Source of the DNA: a virus
Virus record (IMG/VR): IMGVR_UViG_3300023109_000035
Coordinates: 1-51,759 of that record
Length of the DNA: 51,759 nt
Reading direction: 5' to 3' (one strand)
Positions within the stretch are counted from its first letter, which is position 1; every line of letters begins with the position of its first letter. Shown here piece after piece: positions 34,462-43,061 of the stretch. The position numbers and the translations under genes are program-made. The notes under the pieces were generated by a model. That model saw only the letters and a list, made by a program, of their open reading frames with translations. It made no database searches and had not been told where the DNA came from.

Positions 34462-35946
34462 TTATGCTCCTTTGAATAACACGAAGTTATTAGCAGCTTG
34501 TGTAACTAAACATCTTTCAGATAAGAAATTAACTCTCATTGTATCTAAATCAGTAGTATAAGCACCACCAACAGATCCAGTGATCCATGCTTTGAATCTT
34601 CGATCTTCAGTTTCAGAAGCTCTAAATCTTACGTGTAAGAAAGGACGTCTGATATTTGATCCTAACATTTGATCGTATACTGTAGATGTACCAGCTGGTA
34701 TCATAACACCATCAATGGAGTTAGATAAACCTCTTGTAGTAGCATCATTTAAGTATTTCCAATCAGTTTTATAGAAGTCATAAGAACCTCTTCTAAAACC
34801 TGAAAAACCAAAGTTAAGTGCCATTTCAGCTTCATTATCAAATAAACCGTAAGAAGCAGCTTGAGATGAAGCAAATCCACCATTAACAGCAGCTAACATG
34901 TCATCAAAATCAAGAGCCGTAGATCTTGATAAAAATAACATATTTTCTTCAATCGCACCTTGCTTGTCTAGTTGTTTTAAGATTGTATCGAAATCAGCTA
35001 AAGCACCAGAACCAGGAGCAGCCGCACCAGCAAAACCAGAGTATACATTACCTCTTGCTTCAATAGCAGCGAATAAACCTTCAGTACCTTTAATGTTTTG
35101 AGCAGCACCACCTGGGGTGAATCCAGCTCCAAAAGCAGTAGCAGCGTTAGTCATTAACTCTCCTTCAACCATTGACATTTCCATATAATCTTCAAATCTT
35201 AATCTAGTTTCAGACTCAGCTTTTAGATACCATAAGTATCCAGAAGTACCGTCTTCAGTAGCAACTTCGATCCATCCAATTTGTGCAGCATCAGAACCAC
35301 TTAATTCGTAGTTATCTTTTAAGATAATTGGTGAATTAGTAAAAGTAGTTACACCTGGTTCAATTGCTCCACTCATTCCGTTACTTCCTTTTGGAAATTC
35401 AGAACCGTAAACAAATAAACTATTTGAAGCAGCACCTGTTATAATAGTAGCAGCAGCAGTTAAAGCGGCAGCAGTAACTTCATATAACTCACAAGTTAAA
35501 GTATAACCTGAAGCATTTGAAGCAGTAACTAAAGCTTTAGTAGTAACTAACCCAGTAGCATTATCAGAAATTAAAATTGTGTTACCAACTCTAATACCTG
35601 AAGTAGATGGGTTACCAGCACCTGGAGTTATTGTTACTGTAATATCAGCAGCACCACCAACAGCAGCAACTTGTACTGTGTTATAAGCAATGTGTAATCT
35701 GTTTTGTTCAGTCCAAATAACTTGATCAGATGTCATAGGCATTTCAGCTCCTACCATTCTCAAGAAACCAGACAAAGTCCTGTTTCCGTATCTTTCTACC
35801 TCTTGCTCATAAAGCTCTGGTAGATATTGTTGTGCCCATTGTCCACCAGCAACCGTGTTGAAGTCGATATAATTATCTTGTACAACTACTTGGTTTGGCA
35901 TAGGAACTATCGATGCAGGAAAACTCCCACCTGTGTTAAAACTCAT
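34462..35946 (-). CDS. Major capsid protein
   Basis: A 494-residue protein, Ala/Gly/Thr-rich, with the expected HK97-type length. The N-terminal part (NYIDFNTVAGGQWAQQYLPE, then NRTLSGFLRMVGAEMPM) looks like an N-arm and E-loop region. Residues about 95-175 are an Ala/Thr/Val-rich beta insertion. The helical core and GLFDNEAEMALNFGFSGFRR follow. It lies directly after the scaffold-like gene and before a strong terminator, both typical for the most abundant virion protein. The fold is inferred by position, length and composition. Confidence 0.8.
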   Translation of the reverse strand: MSFNTGGSFPASIVPMPNQVVVQDNYIDFNTVAGGQWAQQYLPELYEQEVERYGNRTLSGFLRMVGAEMPMTSDQVIWTEQNRLHIAYNTVQVAAVGGAADITVTITPGAGNPSTSGIRVGNTILISDNATGLVTTKALVTASNASGYTLTCELYEVTAAALTAAATIITGAASNSLFVYGSEFPKGSNGMSGAIEPGVTTFTNSPIILKDNYELSGSDAAQIGWIEVATEDGTSGYLWYLKAESETRLRFEDYMEMSMVEGELMTNAATAFGAGFTPGGAAQNIKGTEGLFAAIEARGNVYSGFAGAAAPGSGALADFDTILKQLDKQGAIEENMLFLSRSTALDFDDMLAAVNGGFASSQAASYGLFDNEAEMALNFGFSGFRRGSYDFYKTDWKYLNDATTRGLSNSIDGVMIPAGTSTVYDQMLGSNIRRPFLHVRFRASETEDRRFKAWITGSVGGAYTTDLDTMRVNFLSERCLVTQAANNFVLFKGA

Positions 35947-35962
35947 GTTTTTATTTTTTTTA

Positions 35963-37111
35963 TTATGATTTTTTCTTAATTTTCAATCTAGAACTATCAA
36001 CACCACTTATTGCTTTAACTTTCCAACCATTACTCATTGTTTCAGTAGCCATTGGCTTTGGATCATTATCAATGTTTTTAGACTTTGCTATAATATCTCT
36101 AGTAGCGTCGGCTTTACCTTGCTCATAAAAATGTTCAACTAATCTATCTGCATTTCTAGCAGCATACAAAGCTTTATGATAACCACTCATATCGTTAATA
36201 TTACCTTCTTTATCTGTAAACTTACTTATAATTTTAGTAACATCACTTTGAGCATTAGTCATTTCAGTAGGATTTGATACTTGGTACTTGAATCTTTGAT
36301 CTCCTACCTCAAAATTGAAACCTTCAAATTTGTTGTGGAAAAAATCTTCAGTACTTTTAACAAACTCCTGTCTTGCTTGTATTAGTGCTTCTTGTTCTTT
36401 ATTGTATCGCTGGAAAAACTCATTAGCTTTTTTCTGCTCATTAGTAACAGATGGCCTCAACTTGATTTCATCATAATATTTACTTTTCATTTGCTCTAAA
36501 AAGTTTTTGGCTTTCGCAACTTCTTCTTTGTACGCTAGCTTTTGCTTACGTACAAATCTTTCTTCGTCCGCTTCTTCGTCATATGTAAAATTATCTTCCA
36601 TTAAGAAGCTAACTTCATCATCGTTAAGATGCGGTCTAGTTTTTTTATAAAATTCTCTAACAAGTAGTTTGTCATCATACTTGGTATAGTCTTTATTTAA
36701 AGTAACATAATCTTCTACAGTACCACCAGTTTCTTCCATAAAATTAACTAGCTTTTCCACGTTTTCAGGTAGTTTAATACCAGATACTCTCTCGTCTCTA
36801 ATAGCTTCTTTAGTTTCAGCTTTTAAATCTTCAACTGCTTTTTCTTTTATTATTGTTACTTCTTTTTCTTTTTCAATAGGGTTTTCAGATTTTGGTTCGG
36901 GTGCTCTTTCCTCCACCTTTTCCAAAGTTGAGGTTTGTTTATTTTCATCCACTTTGACTGGGCTTTGCTCTTGAATGGCATCTTCTTGTTTTTTTACTAA
37001 ATCTACTTTATTTATAGATTCTTCTTTTATCATTTTTCTTGGTCTACCAGGCTTTTTTTTAATCTTCAAAGATTCTTTGCTGGCAGATTCGTTTTCTATT
37101 TTATCTGACAT
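35963..37111 (-). CDS. Scaffold-like protein with N-terminal AT-hook
   Basis: A 382-residue, highly charged, helical protein between portal and capsid genes, which is the standard scaffold position. Residues about 18-27 read KKKPGRPRKM, an exact AT-hook core (GRPRK) that binds the minor groove of AT-rich DNA. The middle is Glu/Lys-rich and coiled (EEVAKAKNFLEQMKSKYYDE). A basic tail (SRLKIKKKS) closes the protein, as in scaffolds that dock on the capsid. It may organise prohead assembly; the AT-hook could also tether it to DNA. The leader carries the TATTA repeat. Confidence 0.68.
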   Translation of the reverse strand: MSDKIENESASKESLKIKKKPGRPRKMIKEESINKVDLVKKQEDAIQEQSPVKVDENKQTSTLEKVEERAPEPKSENPIEKEKEVTIIKEKAVEDLKAETKEAIRDERVSGIKLPENVEKLVNFMEETGGTVEDYVTLNKDYTKYDDKLLVREFYKKTRPHLNDDEVSFLMEDNFTYDEEADEERFVRKQKLAYKEEVAKAKNFLEQMKSKYYDEIKLRPSVTNEQKKANEFFQRYNKEQEALIQARQEFVKSTEDFFHNKFEGFNFEVGDQRFKYQVSNPTEMTNAQSDVTKIISKFTDKEGNINDMSGYHKALYAARNADRLVEHFYEQGKADATRDIIAKSKNIDNDPKPMATETMSNGWKVKAISGVDSSRLKIKKKS

Positions 37112-37128
37112 AATATAATATAATATAA
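37112..37128 (-). promoter_or_regulatory. AT-repeat leader of the scaffold gene
   Basis: The 20 bases ending in the scaffold start codon (37109-37128) are identical to those of the 264-residue gene (34093-34112): a repeat of TATTA on the minus strand. The rest of the short gap to the portal stop is AT-rich with no other signal. Possibly a promoter element or a translation leader for middle or late capsid genes. Confidence 0.4.
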
Positions 37129-37140
37129 ATTAATAAATGT

Positions 37141-39528
37141 TTAAATTTCTAAACCTTGGCTTTCGTCATTGTTTTCAAAATTTATTGGTAATAAATCATT
37201 TTTCTTTTGATCTATCATTGCACTCTGTTGAGTACCTACTATTCTAGCTCTCTTATCTTTTCTTTCTTCTATTTCAGTTTCTTTTTGACTTTCTTTATTT
37301 ACTCTTTGCTGACCAAGTTGCATGTTGTAATTAAACTCAAGCTCCATTAATTCTCTTTTTATTTGAGAATCAACTCTCATTCTTTCTATTTCAAAACCTG
37401 ATTTACCTTTTTCAAACTTAAGTTTAGTGTCTAGTATAGCTTGCTGTTTTTGAACTTCAGCAGTTGCAGCTGCATTACTTGCTTCTGCGTTAGCAGCTCC
37501 TTGCGCAGCTATATTAGCTTCACTAGCTTTTTGAGCAGCTTCTGCTGCTTTTTTACGCTTTAACTTTATCATTTGATTAGCTAGCTTAAGATTGTTTATT
37601 TGTCTAATATCTATAGCATCTTCTAGGTTTATACTACCACTTTGTAAAGCTGCTTGTATATTAGCTTCTAACATTTCTTTTTCTCTTTCGTCAGGAACTA
37701 AGTCAAAAAATATACCAAAATCAGCTAGATGAACTAACTTTAAATCTTCTAATTGACCTACATTCCATGTTGATATGCTATTTTTTAAAGCTTCTTCTGT
37801 TAAAGCAAACTCTATGCTATCAGAAGTTCTTAAAACTATGTTTTCACAAGTTTTTATAGTTAAATATAGATAGCTGTTAAGTATATGCTTAGTTGCTGTA
37901 TTTGAATTTGCAGCAGCTAGTTTTTGTAAACCAACTAATGAATCTGAGTTAGGAACACTCCCGTCTCTAGCTTCATTAAGTCCAGTAACATCTCTAATCA
38001 TTTGTAAGTAATATTGGTAAGTAGATATTAAAGATTGTATCTTACTACCACCATCGCTTTTGACTAATTCTTGTATAGGTATTCTACCATTGTTTGGATC
38101 TCCCTCTGTAGTCATAGATCTACCTAGTATACTACCAGTTTGAAAATACATATTTAAAGCTTCTTTAGCGTTATAGTTGGTTCCATTACCTAAATCTACT
38201 TCGGCTAAACCATCAACGTCTAAGTAAACACCGTCTGGTATTACTTTAGATATTACTTGTTGGATTTTTAAATGAGTCAATTGAATCATATCTGCAAAAC
38301 CCATCATTCTACTAACTAAAGATTCTACTCTACCATTATATAATCTAGGTGCACATAAACTATAATTCATGTTTACTTTAACTAAATTAGATTTAGGTCT
38401 AGTCATATTTTTTGCCATTTCCCATTTAAGCATCATGTCATATCCTAAAACTTTTGCTCCACTATACAAAACTTCTATTGACCTACTAACTCTATCAAAA
38501 TTATCATTAGATTCTGGATTAAAAGTATCTGGCTTTTCTAAGGATTTATCTAAACCAGTAGCTGTTTTTTTAATTTTAAATACTTGTTCGCTGTATGTTT
38601 TGTACTCAAAATACAGTATGTATATAGAATTACCATCTCTTCTACCGTTGTAGTTATATAAAAAACTACTATTACCTTGATACTGTTCTAACTTTTCTAA
38701 CTCTGAATTTGTTAAATTAGGAAACTGCTTTTTGCAATCAGCAAGTGATATTGGTTTAATTTCACCAACATACCATAAATCTTCAAAATTAGGATCTTCG
38801 CTATATGAATGAACAACTCTAGTAGGGTCTACATATTCTACTGTAACTCCTTCTGCTTTGTTCCAGTCGGTTTTACAAACTCCTATGCCTAAGACAACTA
38901 AATCCTCTATAACTCTTCTTTTTGTTAAATGATATTTATTATAATCTAAAGTATTATTAATAGCTTCTTCACAAGCTATCTCAGAAGCTTGTTTATAACT
39001 AAGTTGCATGTGTAAATCTAGTTCTTCTTTGTTTTCTGGAAGTTCTTCTGGATTATCACTATTGTACATGTTTAAATTAAGTGTGCCTTGTATTTCATTT
39101 AAAAAAGACTTAGCTTCCATATCTCTTAATATGTCTTCAGCATATTTAGATCTTTTTTTTCTTGACTCTGGATCTTGCGCATAAGCTTTTATATCATATA
39201 GCTTATCATCCATACCATTAACAACTATATCAACAAATTTTGGTATTATAGGTACTGGCTTCCAATCTAAATTCAAATAAGACAAATCGCCATTTATAGC
39301 CATTTCATCTTTATATTTTTGTACTGGTTGCTCTGCCCTAGCATATAGTCTACGGTTTCTAAAGTTATTGAAGTTTGTATTAAATCTATTTTCCATTCCT
39401 GATCTAGTACCACTAAACCAATCGCCTTCAATAGCTTGACCAACCTGCTTGCCATATTCCATGCTTTGTTTTACTTCATCAGGTACAACCTGATCAGGGA
39501 AAGAGCTATAAGTGTTGTTAATCTTCAT
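37141..39528 (-). CDS. Portal protein (795 aa)
   Basis: A large portal-like protein between the terminase and scaffold genes. The N-terminal two thirds contain typical portal features: WKPVPIIPKFVDIVVNGMDD, a stem/wing region with EYVDPTRVVHSYSEDPNF, and long helices (LVSRMMGFADMIQLTHLKIQ) that may form the crown. The C-terminus is an Ala/Gln-rich coiled coil (AAQKASEANIAAQGAANAEA) followed by a charged tail. At about 800 residues it is larger than most podovirus portals and close to the crAss-like ones that I recall. It ends 12 bases before the TATTA-type leader. Confidence 0.82.
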   Translation of the reverse strand: MKINNTYSSFPDQVVPDEVKQSMEYGKQVGQAIEGDWFSGTRSGMENRFNTNFNNFRNRRLYARAEQPVQKYKDEMAINGDLSYLNLDWKPVPIIPKFVDIVVNGMDDKLYDIKAYAQDPESRKKRSKYAEDILRDMEAKSFLNEIQGTLNLNMYNSDNPEELPENKEELDLHMQLSYKQASEIACEEAINNTLDYNKYHLTKRRVIEDLVVLGIGVCKTDWNKAEGVTVEYVDPTRVVHSYSEDPNFEDLWYVGEIKPISLADCKKQFPNLTNSELEKLEQYQGNSSFLYNYNGRRDGNSIYILYFEYKTYSEQVFKIKKTATGLDKSLEKPDTFNPESNDNFDRVSRSIEVLYSGAKVLGYDMMLKWEMAKNMTRPKSNLVKVNMNYSLCAPRLYNGRVESLVSRMMGFADMIQLTHLKIQQVISKVIPDGVYLDVDGLAEVDLGNGTNYNAKEALNMYFQTGSILGRSMTTEGDPNNGRIPIQELVKSDGGSKIQSLISTYQYYLQMIRDVTGLNEARDGSVPNSDSLVGLQKLAAANSNTATKHILNSYLYLTIKTCENIVLRTSDSIEFALTEEALKNSISTWNVGQLEDLKLVHLADFGIFFDLVPDEREKEMLEANIQAALQSGSINLEDAIDIRQINNLKLANQMIKLKRKKAAEAAQKASEANIAAQGAANAEASNAAATAEVQKQQAILDTKLKFEKGKSGFEIERMRVDSQIKRELMELEFNYNMQLGQQRVNKESQKETEIEERKDKRARIVGTQQSAMIDQKKNDLLPINFENNDESQGLEI

Positions 39529-41754
39529 TTATTTTATTATTTGTGAAATAGATCCTTCGTTGTTATACCTTCGGATTCCTAAATTAATATCTTTTTGTTT
39601 CTTAATGGGTGTTGGTCTATATTTATTTTTGTTACAAGCCATAATTGCTAAACCAGAACTAATAGAAGCATCATACTTAGTTCTTGCATTAATATTAAAC
39701 CTAGACCAGTCTTCTAAAGTTCTTTGAAAGTACATATCTCCGTATCCATTTTGAAGTGCTCCAACATAAGTTTCTATATAATACTCTATAGCAGCTGCGT
39801 GAGCTTGTTTAATATCTTCACTAGTGTTAGGTATACCACCTATTTCTTTTTCTGTAGGAGAAAGTTTATTATAAAGCTTGTCAGGTCTATTGATACTAAA
39901 CCCTCTATAGCCTCTACGTTTGAAATAGTACAATAGTCTTGGTTTATTATTTTCAGCTAGTATTGGCATACTATAAAAAACACACGCCATTAGTATGTCT
40001 TCAAAAAAAGTTTCAGCAGTGTCTGGACGAGCTATATATTCTAAAAAAAAATGATTCGGTGGTGCATCTTCCATGGAAAACTTAGTTAATCCATGTAGTG
40101 CTCCTTTACTACCTTTACCATCCACAGTACCGCTAATGTCGTAACTGTCACAGCCAAAAGCTCCAATATGTTCGTTACCTGGATACTTAACTCCATTTCT
40201 TAATATTACTTTGTTTTGTAAACTAACAGGTGGTACCCAAGAAACCTTAAACCTACCTTTGGTATTTGGATAAAAAATAACTTGAGTATCTTTTACACCG
40301 TTAACCCACTGAAAATTACCAGAAGTAACACCAACACTTTGATTTAATTCTTCATTATAATCTATTTGTTGATATATTCTTGTTAAATTAAATAAGCTAT
40401 CTTTTGTTTCATCTCTAAATGCATGTTTTTCAGTTCTTGGAAACTGTCTATAATACTCGTTTAACGCGTCTTGATCATGTTTTAATCCTTCAACTTCGTT
40501 GTCCCAGTGTTGGATAACTCCTGTTGTAATTGTAGAACCATCAATTGATTTGATTGGATTTTTCCCTCCAACGAAGATAGGCAGTCCGTGAGTATCCATG
40601 AATCCTTCGTAGTTCCACTCCATAGGAATGAAAAAAGAATAGAGTCCAGAAGAAGTTTGTCCGTTTTTATTTCTTTTTTTAACGTCTGAATTGTCGTATA
40701 GTTTTTTGAAGTTGTCTCCACCTTTGTCTAATGCGTTTGAAGTTGAGCCCATCATACACTTACCTACGATCCTTGATCCTAGTCTTAATGTAGTTTTTGT
40801 AACTCTCCAGTTGTTTAATATGTTATCAGGTCTTTCCCATTTACCGCTTTCATCGTGTGCTAATAATTTTAGCTTTTCACCATCATAAGAGTTGTCACCA
40901 GTGTTTTTCCAGTCAATAGTTGTATCAAGTCCATCTAACTCTCTTAGTTGCTCATTACTTTCAAGCTTTCTTCTAGTAAGTTTTGAAGCTGGAACCCTAT
41001 ATGCCAGTTCCGTCTTAGGACGATCCATACCGTCTTGGATCGGCTTGAAGAAAAACGGATAGTTAACGGATATTGGTACAACTTTATCTGTGAACATTTT
41101 TTTAGCATCTGCTCCAGATTTAGAGAGTATACCAAATCTGGCATCACTAGATATTGTTGCTTGGTTAACAAGTTCGGCCGAGGACATAAATGAAAATCCA
41201 GACCTTCTGTTTTTAAGGTAGCACATCCCGTAAGATCTGTGATCTGCCTTACATGCTTCCCAAAATATAAAGAATAATCTATTTGATTCCCTATACTCTG
41301 GTGACCCAATGTCGATTTTTGACCACTGCAAGTACATATAATGAGTACCAGTAATGTAAGTATTAATACCATTGTTGTAAAACCAAAATCCTTGCTCTCT
41401 TCTAGTAAATTCATTATCGATATAGTCGTACCATTTTTCTTTAAAGTCTGATGGGTATTCTTCCCAATCAAACCTACTTTTAATTCTACTTAATTCTTTT
41501 GGGTATTCTGCTTTTTGCCAGTATTGTTCCTCTTTTTTTTCACTTCGTTTAAACGATTCATCTGCTGCTGGTAAAGCAATCCTGAGATTCTGTATTTCAA
41601 TGATTTGTCCAATTTTTCCGGTTTTACTTATTACTATAAAATCATATTCAACATTGTATCCATAATCCCATTTTTTAAAACGATTTTGTTTTTTTAGAAT
41701 TTTGCCATTAACAACGTCTTTTACTTCTTTCCAAAGTGTTTGTTTATAACTCAT
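39529..41754 (-). CDS. terL: Terminase large subunit (TerL)
   Basis: A 741-residue packaging ATPase/nuclease. The conserved N-terminal region FWFYNNGINTYITGTHYMYL leads to a degenerate Walker A-like loop KNRRSGFS (181-188), the Walker B end LLAHDE (D301, E302) and the coupling-type motif MMGSTSN near 335-340. The C-terminal RuvC-like nuclease begins with FGCDSYD (Asp536 and Asp539). The loop lacks the classical GKS/T, a variant seen in some tailed phages. It cleaves concatemers and pumps DNA into the prohead through the portal. It begins inside the end of the small helical protein (ATGA-type overlap). Confidence 0.88.
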   Translation of the reverse strand: MSYKQTLWKEVKDVVNGKILKKQNRFKKWDYGYNVEYDFIVISKTGKIGQIIEIQNLRIALPAADESFKRSEKKEEQYWQKAEYPKELSRIKSRFDWEEYPSDFKEKWYDYIDNEFTRREQGFWFYNNGINTYITGTHYMYLQWSKIDIGSPEYRESNRLFFIFWEACKADHRSYGMCYLKNRRSGFSFMSSAELVNQATISSDARFGILSKSGADAKKMFTDKVVPISVNYPFFFKPIQDGMDRPKTELAYRVPASKLTRRKLESNEQLRELDGLDTTIDWKNTGDNSYDGEKLKLLAHDESGKWERPDNILNNWRVTKTTLRLGSRIVGKCMMGSTSNALDKGGDNFKKLYDNSDVKKRNKNGQTSSGLYSFFIPMEWNYEGFMDTHGLPIFVGGKNPIKSIDGSTITTGVIQHWDNEVEGLKHDQDALNEYYRQFPRTEKHAFRDETKDSLFNLTRIYQQIDYNEELNQSVGVTSGNFQWVNGVKDTQVIFYPNTKGRFKVSWVPPVSLQNKVILRNGVKYPGNEHIGAFGCDSYDISGTVDGKGSKGALHGLTKFSMEDAPPNHFFLEYIARPDTAETFFEDILMACVFYSMPILAENNKPRLLYYFKRRGYRGFSINRPDKLYNKLSPTEKEIGGIPNTSEDIKQAHAAAIEYYIETYVGALQNGYGDMYFQRTLEDWSRFNINARTKYDASISSGLAIMACNKNKYRPTPIKKQKDINLGIRRYNNEGSISQIIK

Positions 41755-42026
41755 TTACTTCTCCCCTCTGCAAAGCCTTTAAAAGTTTTTTGATCTTTAA
41801 CTTCTTTAGGTTTTTCGTTTAAAATATCTTCCTCTTCTTGTATTCTATTCAGTATTTCAAAAGCATCGAATATAGCTAATTTTTTAGTAGCGGCAGCATT
41901 TTTTAATCTATCAGCGCTTACATCGTCGTCTGAGTCTACAATTTTTTCTTTTGCTACCTTAATCAACTCCTCAACTGCTTTTTGCCCAGCTTGGATTATT
42001 TTCAATTTCGTTTCCTTCGTATTCAT
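41751..42026 (-). CDS. Small helical protein upstream of terL; possible small terminase
   Basis: A 91-residue helical protein (KIIQAGQKAVEELIKVAKEK, then RLKNAAATKKLAIFDAFEIL). It overlaps the tandem GroES-like gene by 56 bases and couples to terL by four. Its position just before terL and its small helical form fit a small terminase that recognises the packaging site, although no HTH is visible. Alternative: a terminase accessory protein. The long overlap is unusual and has no shorter alternative start near it. Confidence 0.55.
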   Translation of the reverse strand: MNTKETKLKIIQAGQKAVEELIKVAKEKIVDSDDDVSADRLKNAAATKKLAIFDAFEILNRIQEEEDILNEKPKEVKDQKTFKGFAEGRSK

Positions 42027-42564
42027 GTATTAAGGCTATATCATTTGATTTCATACAATAAAGTAATTCACCTTCTATAATAAACTCAAATTCAGAGTCT
42101 GGGGTGAATGTAACAAGCTCTTCAGGTGTTATTCCAGCGGCTTCTAAGGAGGTATTATTATATTTTAATATACCAACATTTTTTTCTGTTTTTAAGCCGT
42201 TTAAATTGTTTTTATTATTTATAGGCTTTACAAAACAATAGTCTAAGTGTGCTTTTAAATTATACATATATATTTGATCTGGTGAAGCAAAATATAAGTC
42301 TTCTTTAAAATAACTGGAACTATTACGTTCTCTACCCTTTTGGTCATACCATCTTCTAAATAAGTTATGATGAATATAAACTATATCTCCTTTTTTTATT
42401 GGAGTTTTAAAAGCAGCTGGTATTGCGCAAACAACTGCTTTTTTACTCACAAATTGGTGGTGTGATATTTGGGTATTAACAATAAGCGTTTTTTCACCTA
42501 TTGATACTTTATTGTTATATCTTTCATTAAAAGGTTTAACAATAAAATTATATAAACTATTCAT
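41971..42564 (-). CDS. Tandem GroES-fold protein (197 aa)
   Basis: A 197-residue protein that seems to hold two Hsp10-like domains. The first (about 6-101) has IKKGDIVYIHHN and ends SPDQIYMYN. The second (about 108-182) ends GELLYCMKSNDIALIHEY, which aligns with the E. coli GroES end EEVLIMSESDILAIVEA, including the M-x-x-x-D-I-x-x-I core. Each also carries the expected beta strand before a turn. A tandem design would put two lids or mobile loops on one chain. It lies just upstream of the terminase genes, far from groEL and groES. Fold by pattern; a chaperonin role is inferred. Confidence 0.55.
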   Translation of the reverse strand: MNSLYNFIVKPFNERYNNKVSIGEKTLIVNTQISHHQFVSKKAVVCAIPAAFKTPIKKGDIVYIHHNLFRRWYDQKGRERNSSSYFKEDLYFASPDQIYMYNLKAHLDYCFVKPINNKNNLNGLKTEKNVGILKYNNTSLEAAGITPEELVTFTPDSEFEFIIEGELLYCMKSNDIALIHEYEGNEIENNPSWAKSS

Positions 42565-42788
42565 TAATAATTAAGATCGTACTCTACAGATACAGCCATA
42601 TTAGAATTAAACTTTTTCCAAGGTAAAACTTCATTATTTTTAATAATAAAAATATTATAAGAGTTGTCATCTTGTTCAAAAAGTATATCATTAATAATAT
42701 GACCACCGTAAACCTCTTGACCTAAGGAATAATGCATTGCATCATTCTTATAGTCAGAACCTATACTAATTTTTCTTATCTTCGACAC
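42564..42788 (-). CDS. Conserved small phage protein (74 aa)
   Basis: The pattern KISIGSDYKNDAMHYSLGQE resembles a small conserved protein I recall from marine phages. A beta-rich middle with GGHIINDILFEQDDNSYNIF and the segment VLPWKKFN follow. It overlaps the coiled-coil gene upstream by 23 bases and the next by one. It could be a small beta-barrel adaptor; function unknown. Confidence 0.55.
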   Translation of the reverse strand: MSKIRKISIGSDYKNDAMHYSLGQEVYGGHIINDILFEQDDNSYNIFIIKNNEVLPWKKFNSNMAVSVEYDLNY

Positions 42789-43029
42789 TTTCTTTTTCTA
42801 TAGGTTTAAAAGAACCATCTTGAAGATTGATAGTTACACTACCGTATTTTTCTTCTAAAGATTTTTTAAATTCATTTATTTCTTCATTAGTATTAGCTAC
42901 ATCATGAAGAAAAGCATGTTTTTTAGTTTCTAAAACACCTATCTCTTGCAATATAGTGTTTAATTTCATTTGTTGATCTTGTACTGATTTTAACTCTTCA
43001 TCAGTTATTTTGTCTATTTTTTTACTCAT
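42766..43029 (-). CDS. Coiled-coil phage protein (87 aa)
   Basis: A mainly helical protein (LNTILQEIGVLETKKHAFLH, then INEFKKSLEEKYGSVTINLQ) of a type common near structural genes of uncultured marine phages. It resembles a small prefoldin-like helical hairpin followed by a short beta tail. The leader is A-rich with no Shine-Dalgarno site. Possible roles are assembly or chaperone-like; no specific evidence. Confidence 0.58.
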   Translation of the reverse strand: MSKKIDKITDEELKSVQDQQMKLNTILQEIGVLETKKHAFLHDVANTNEEINEFKKSLEEKYGSVTINLQDGSFKPIEKESVEDKKN

Positions 43030-43061
43030 TTTATTTGATTTGATTTTATTGTTTATTTGTT

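Noticed and set aside
40944-41471. A 175-residue minus-strand frame inside terL
   Set aside because: It overlaps the terminase coding sequence in another frame, has no family pattern, and terL has clear conserved motifs there.
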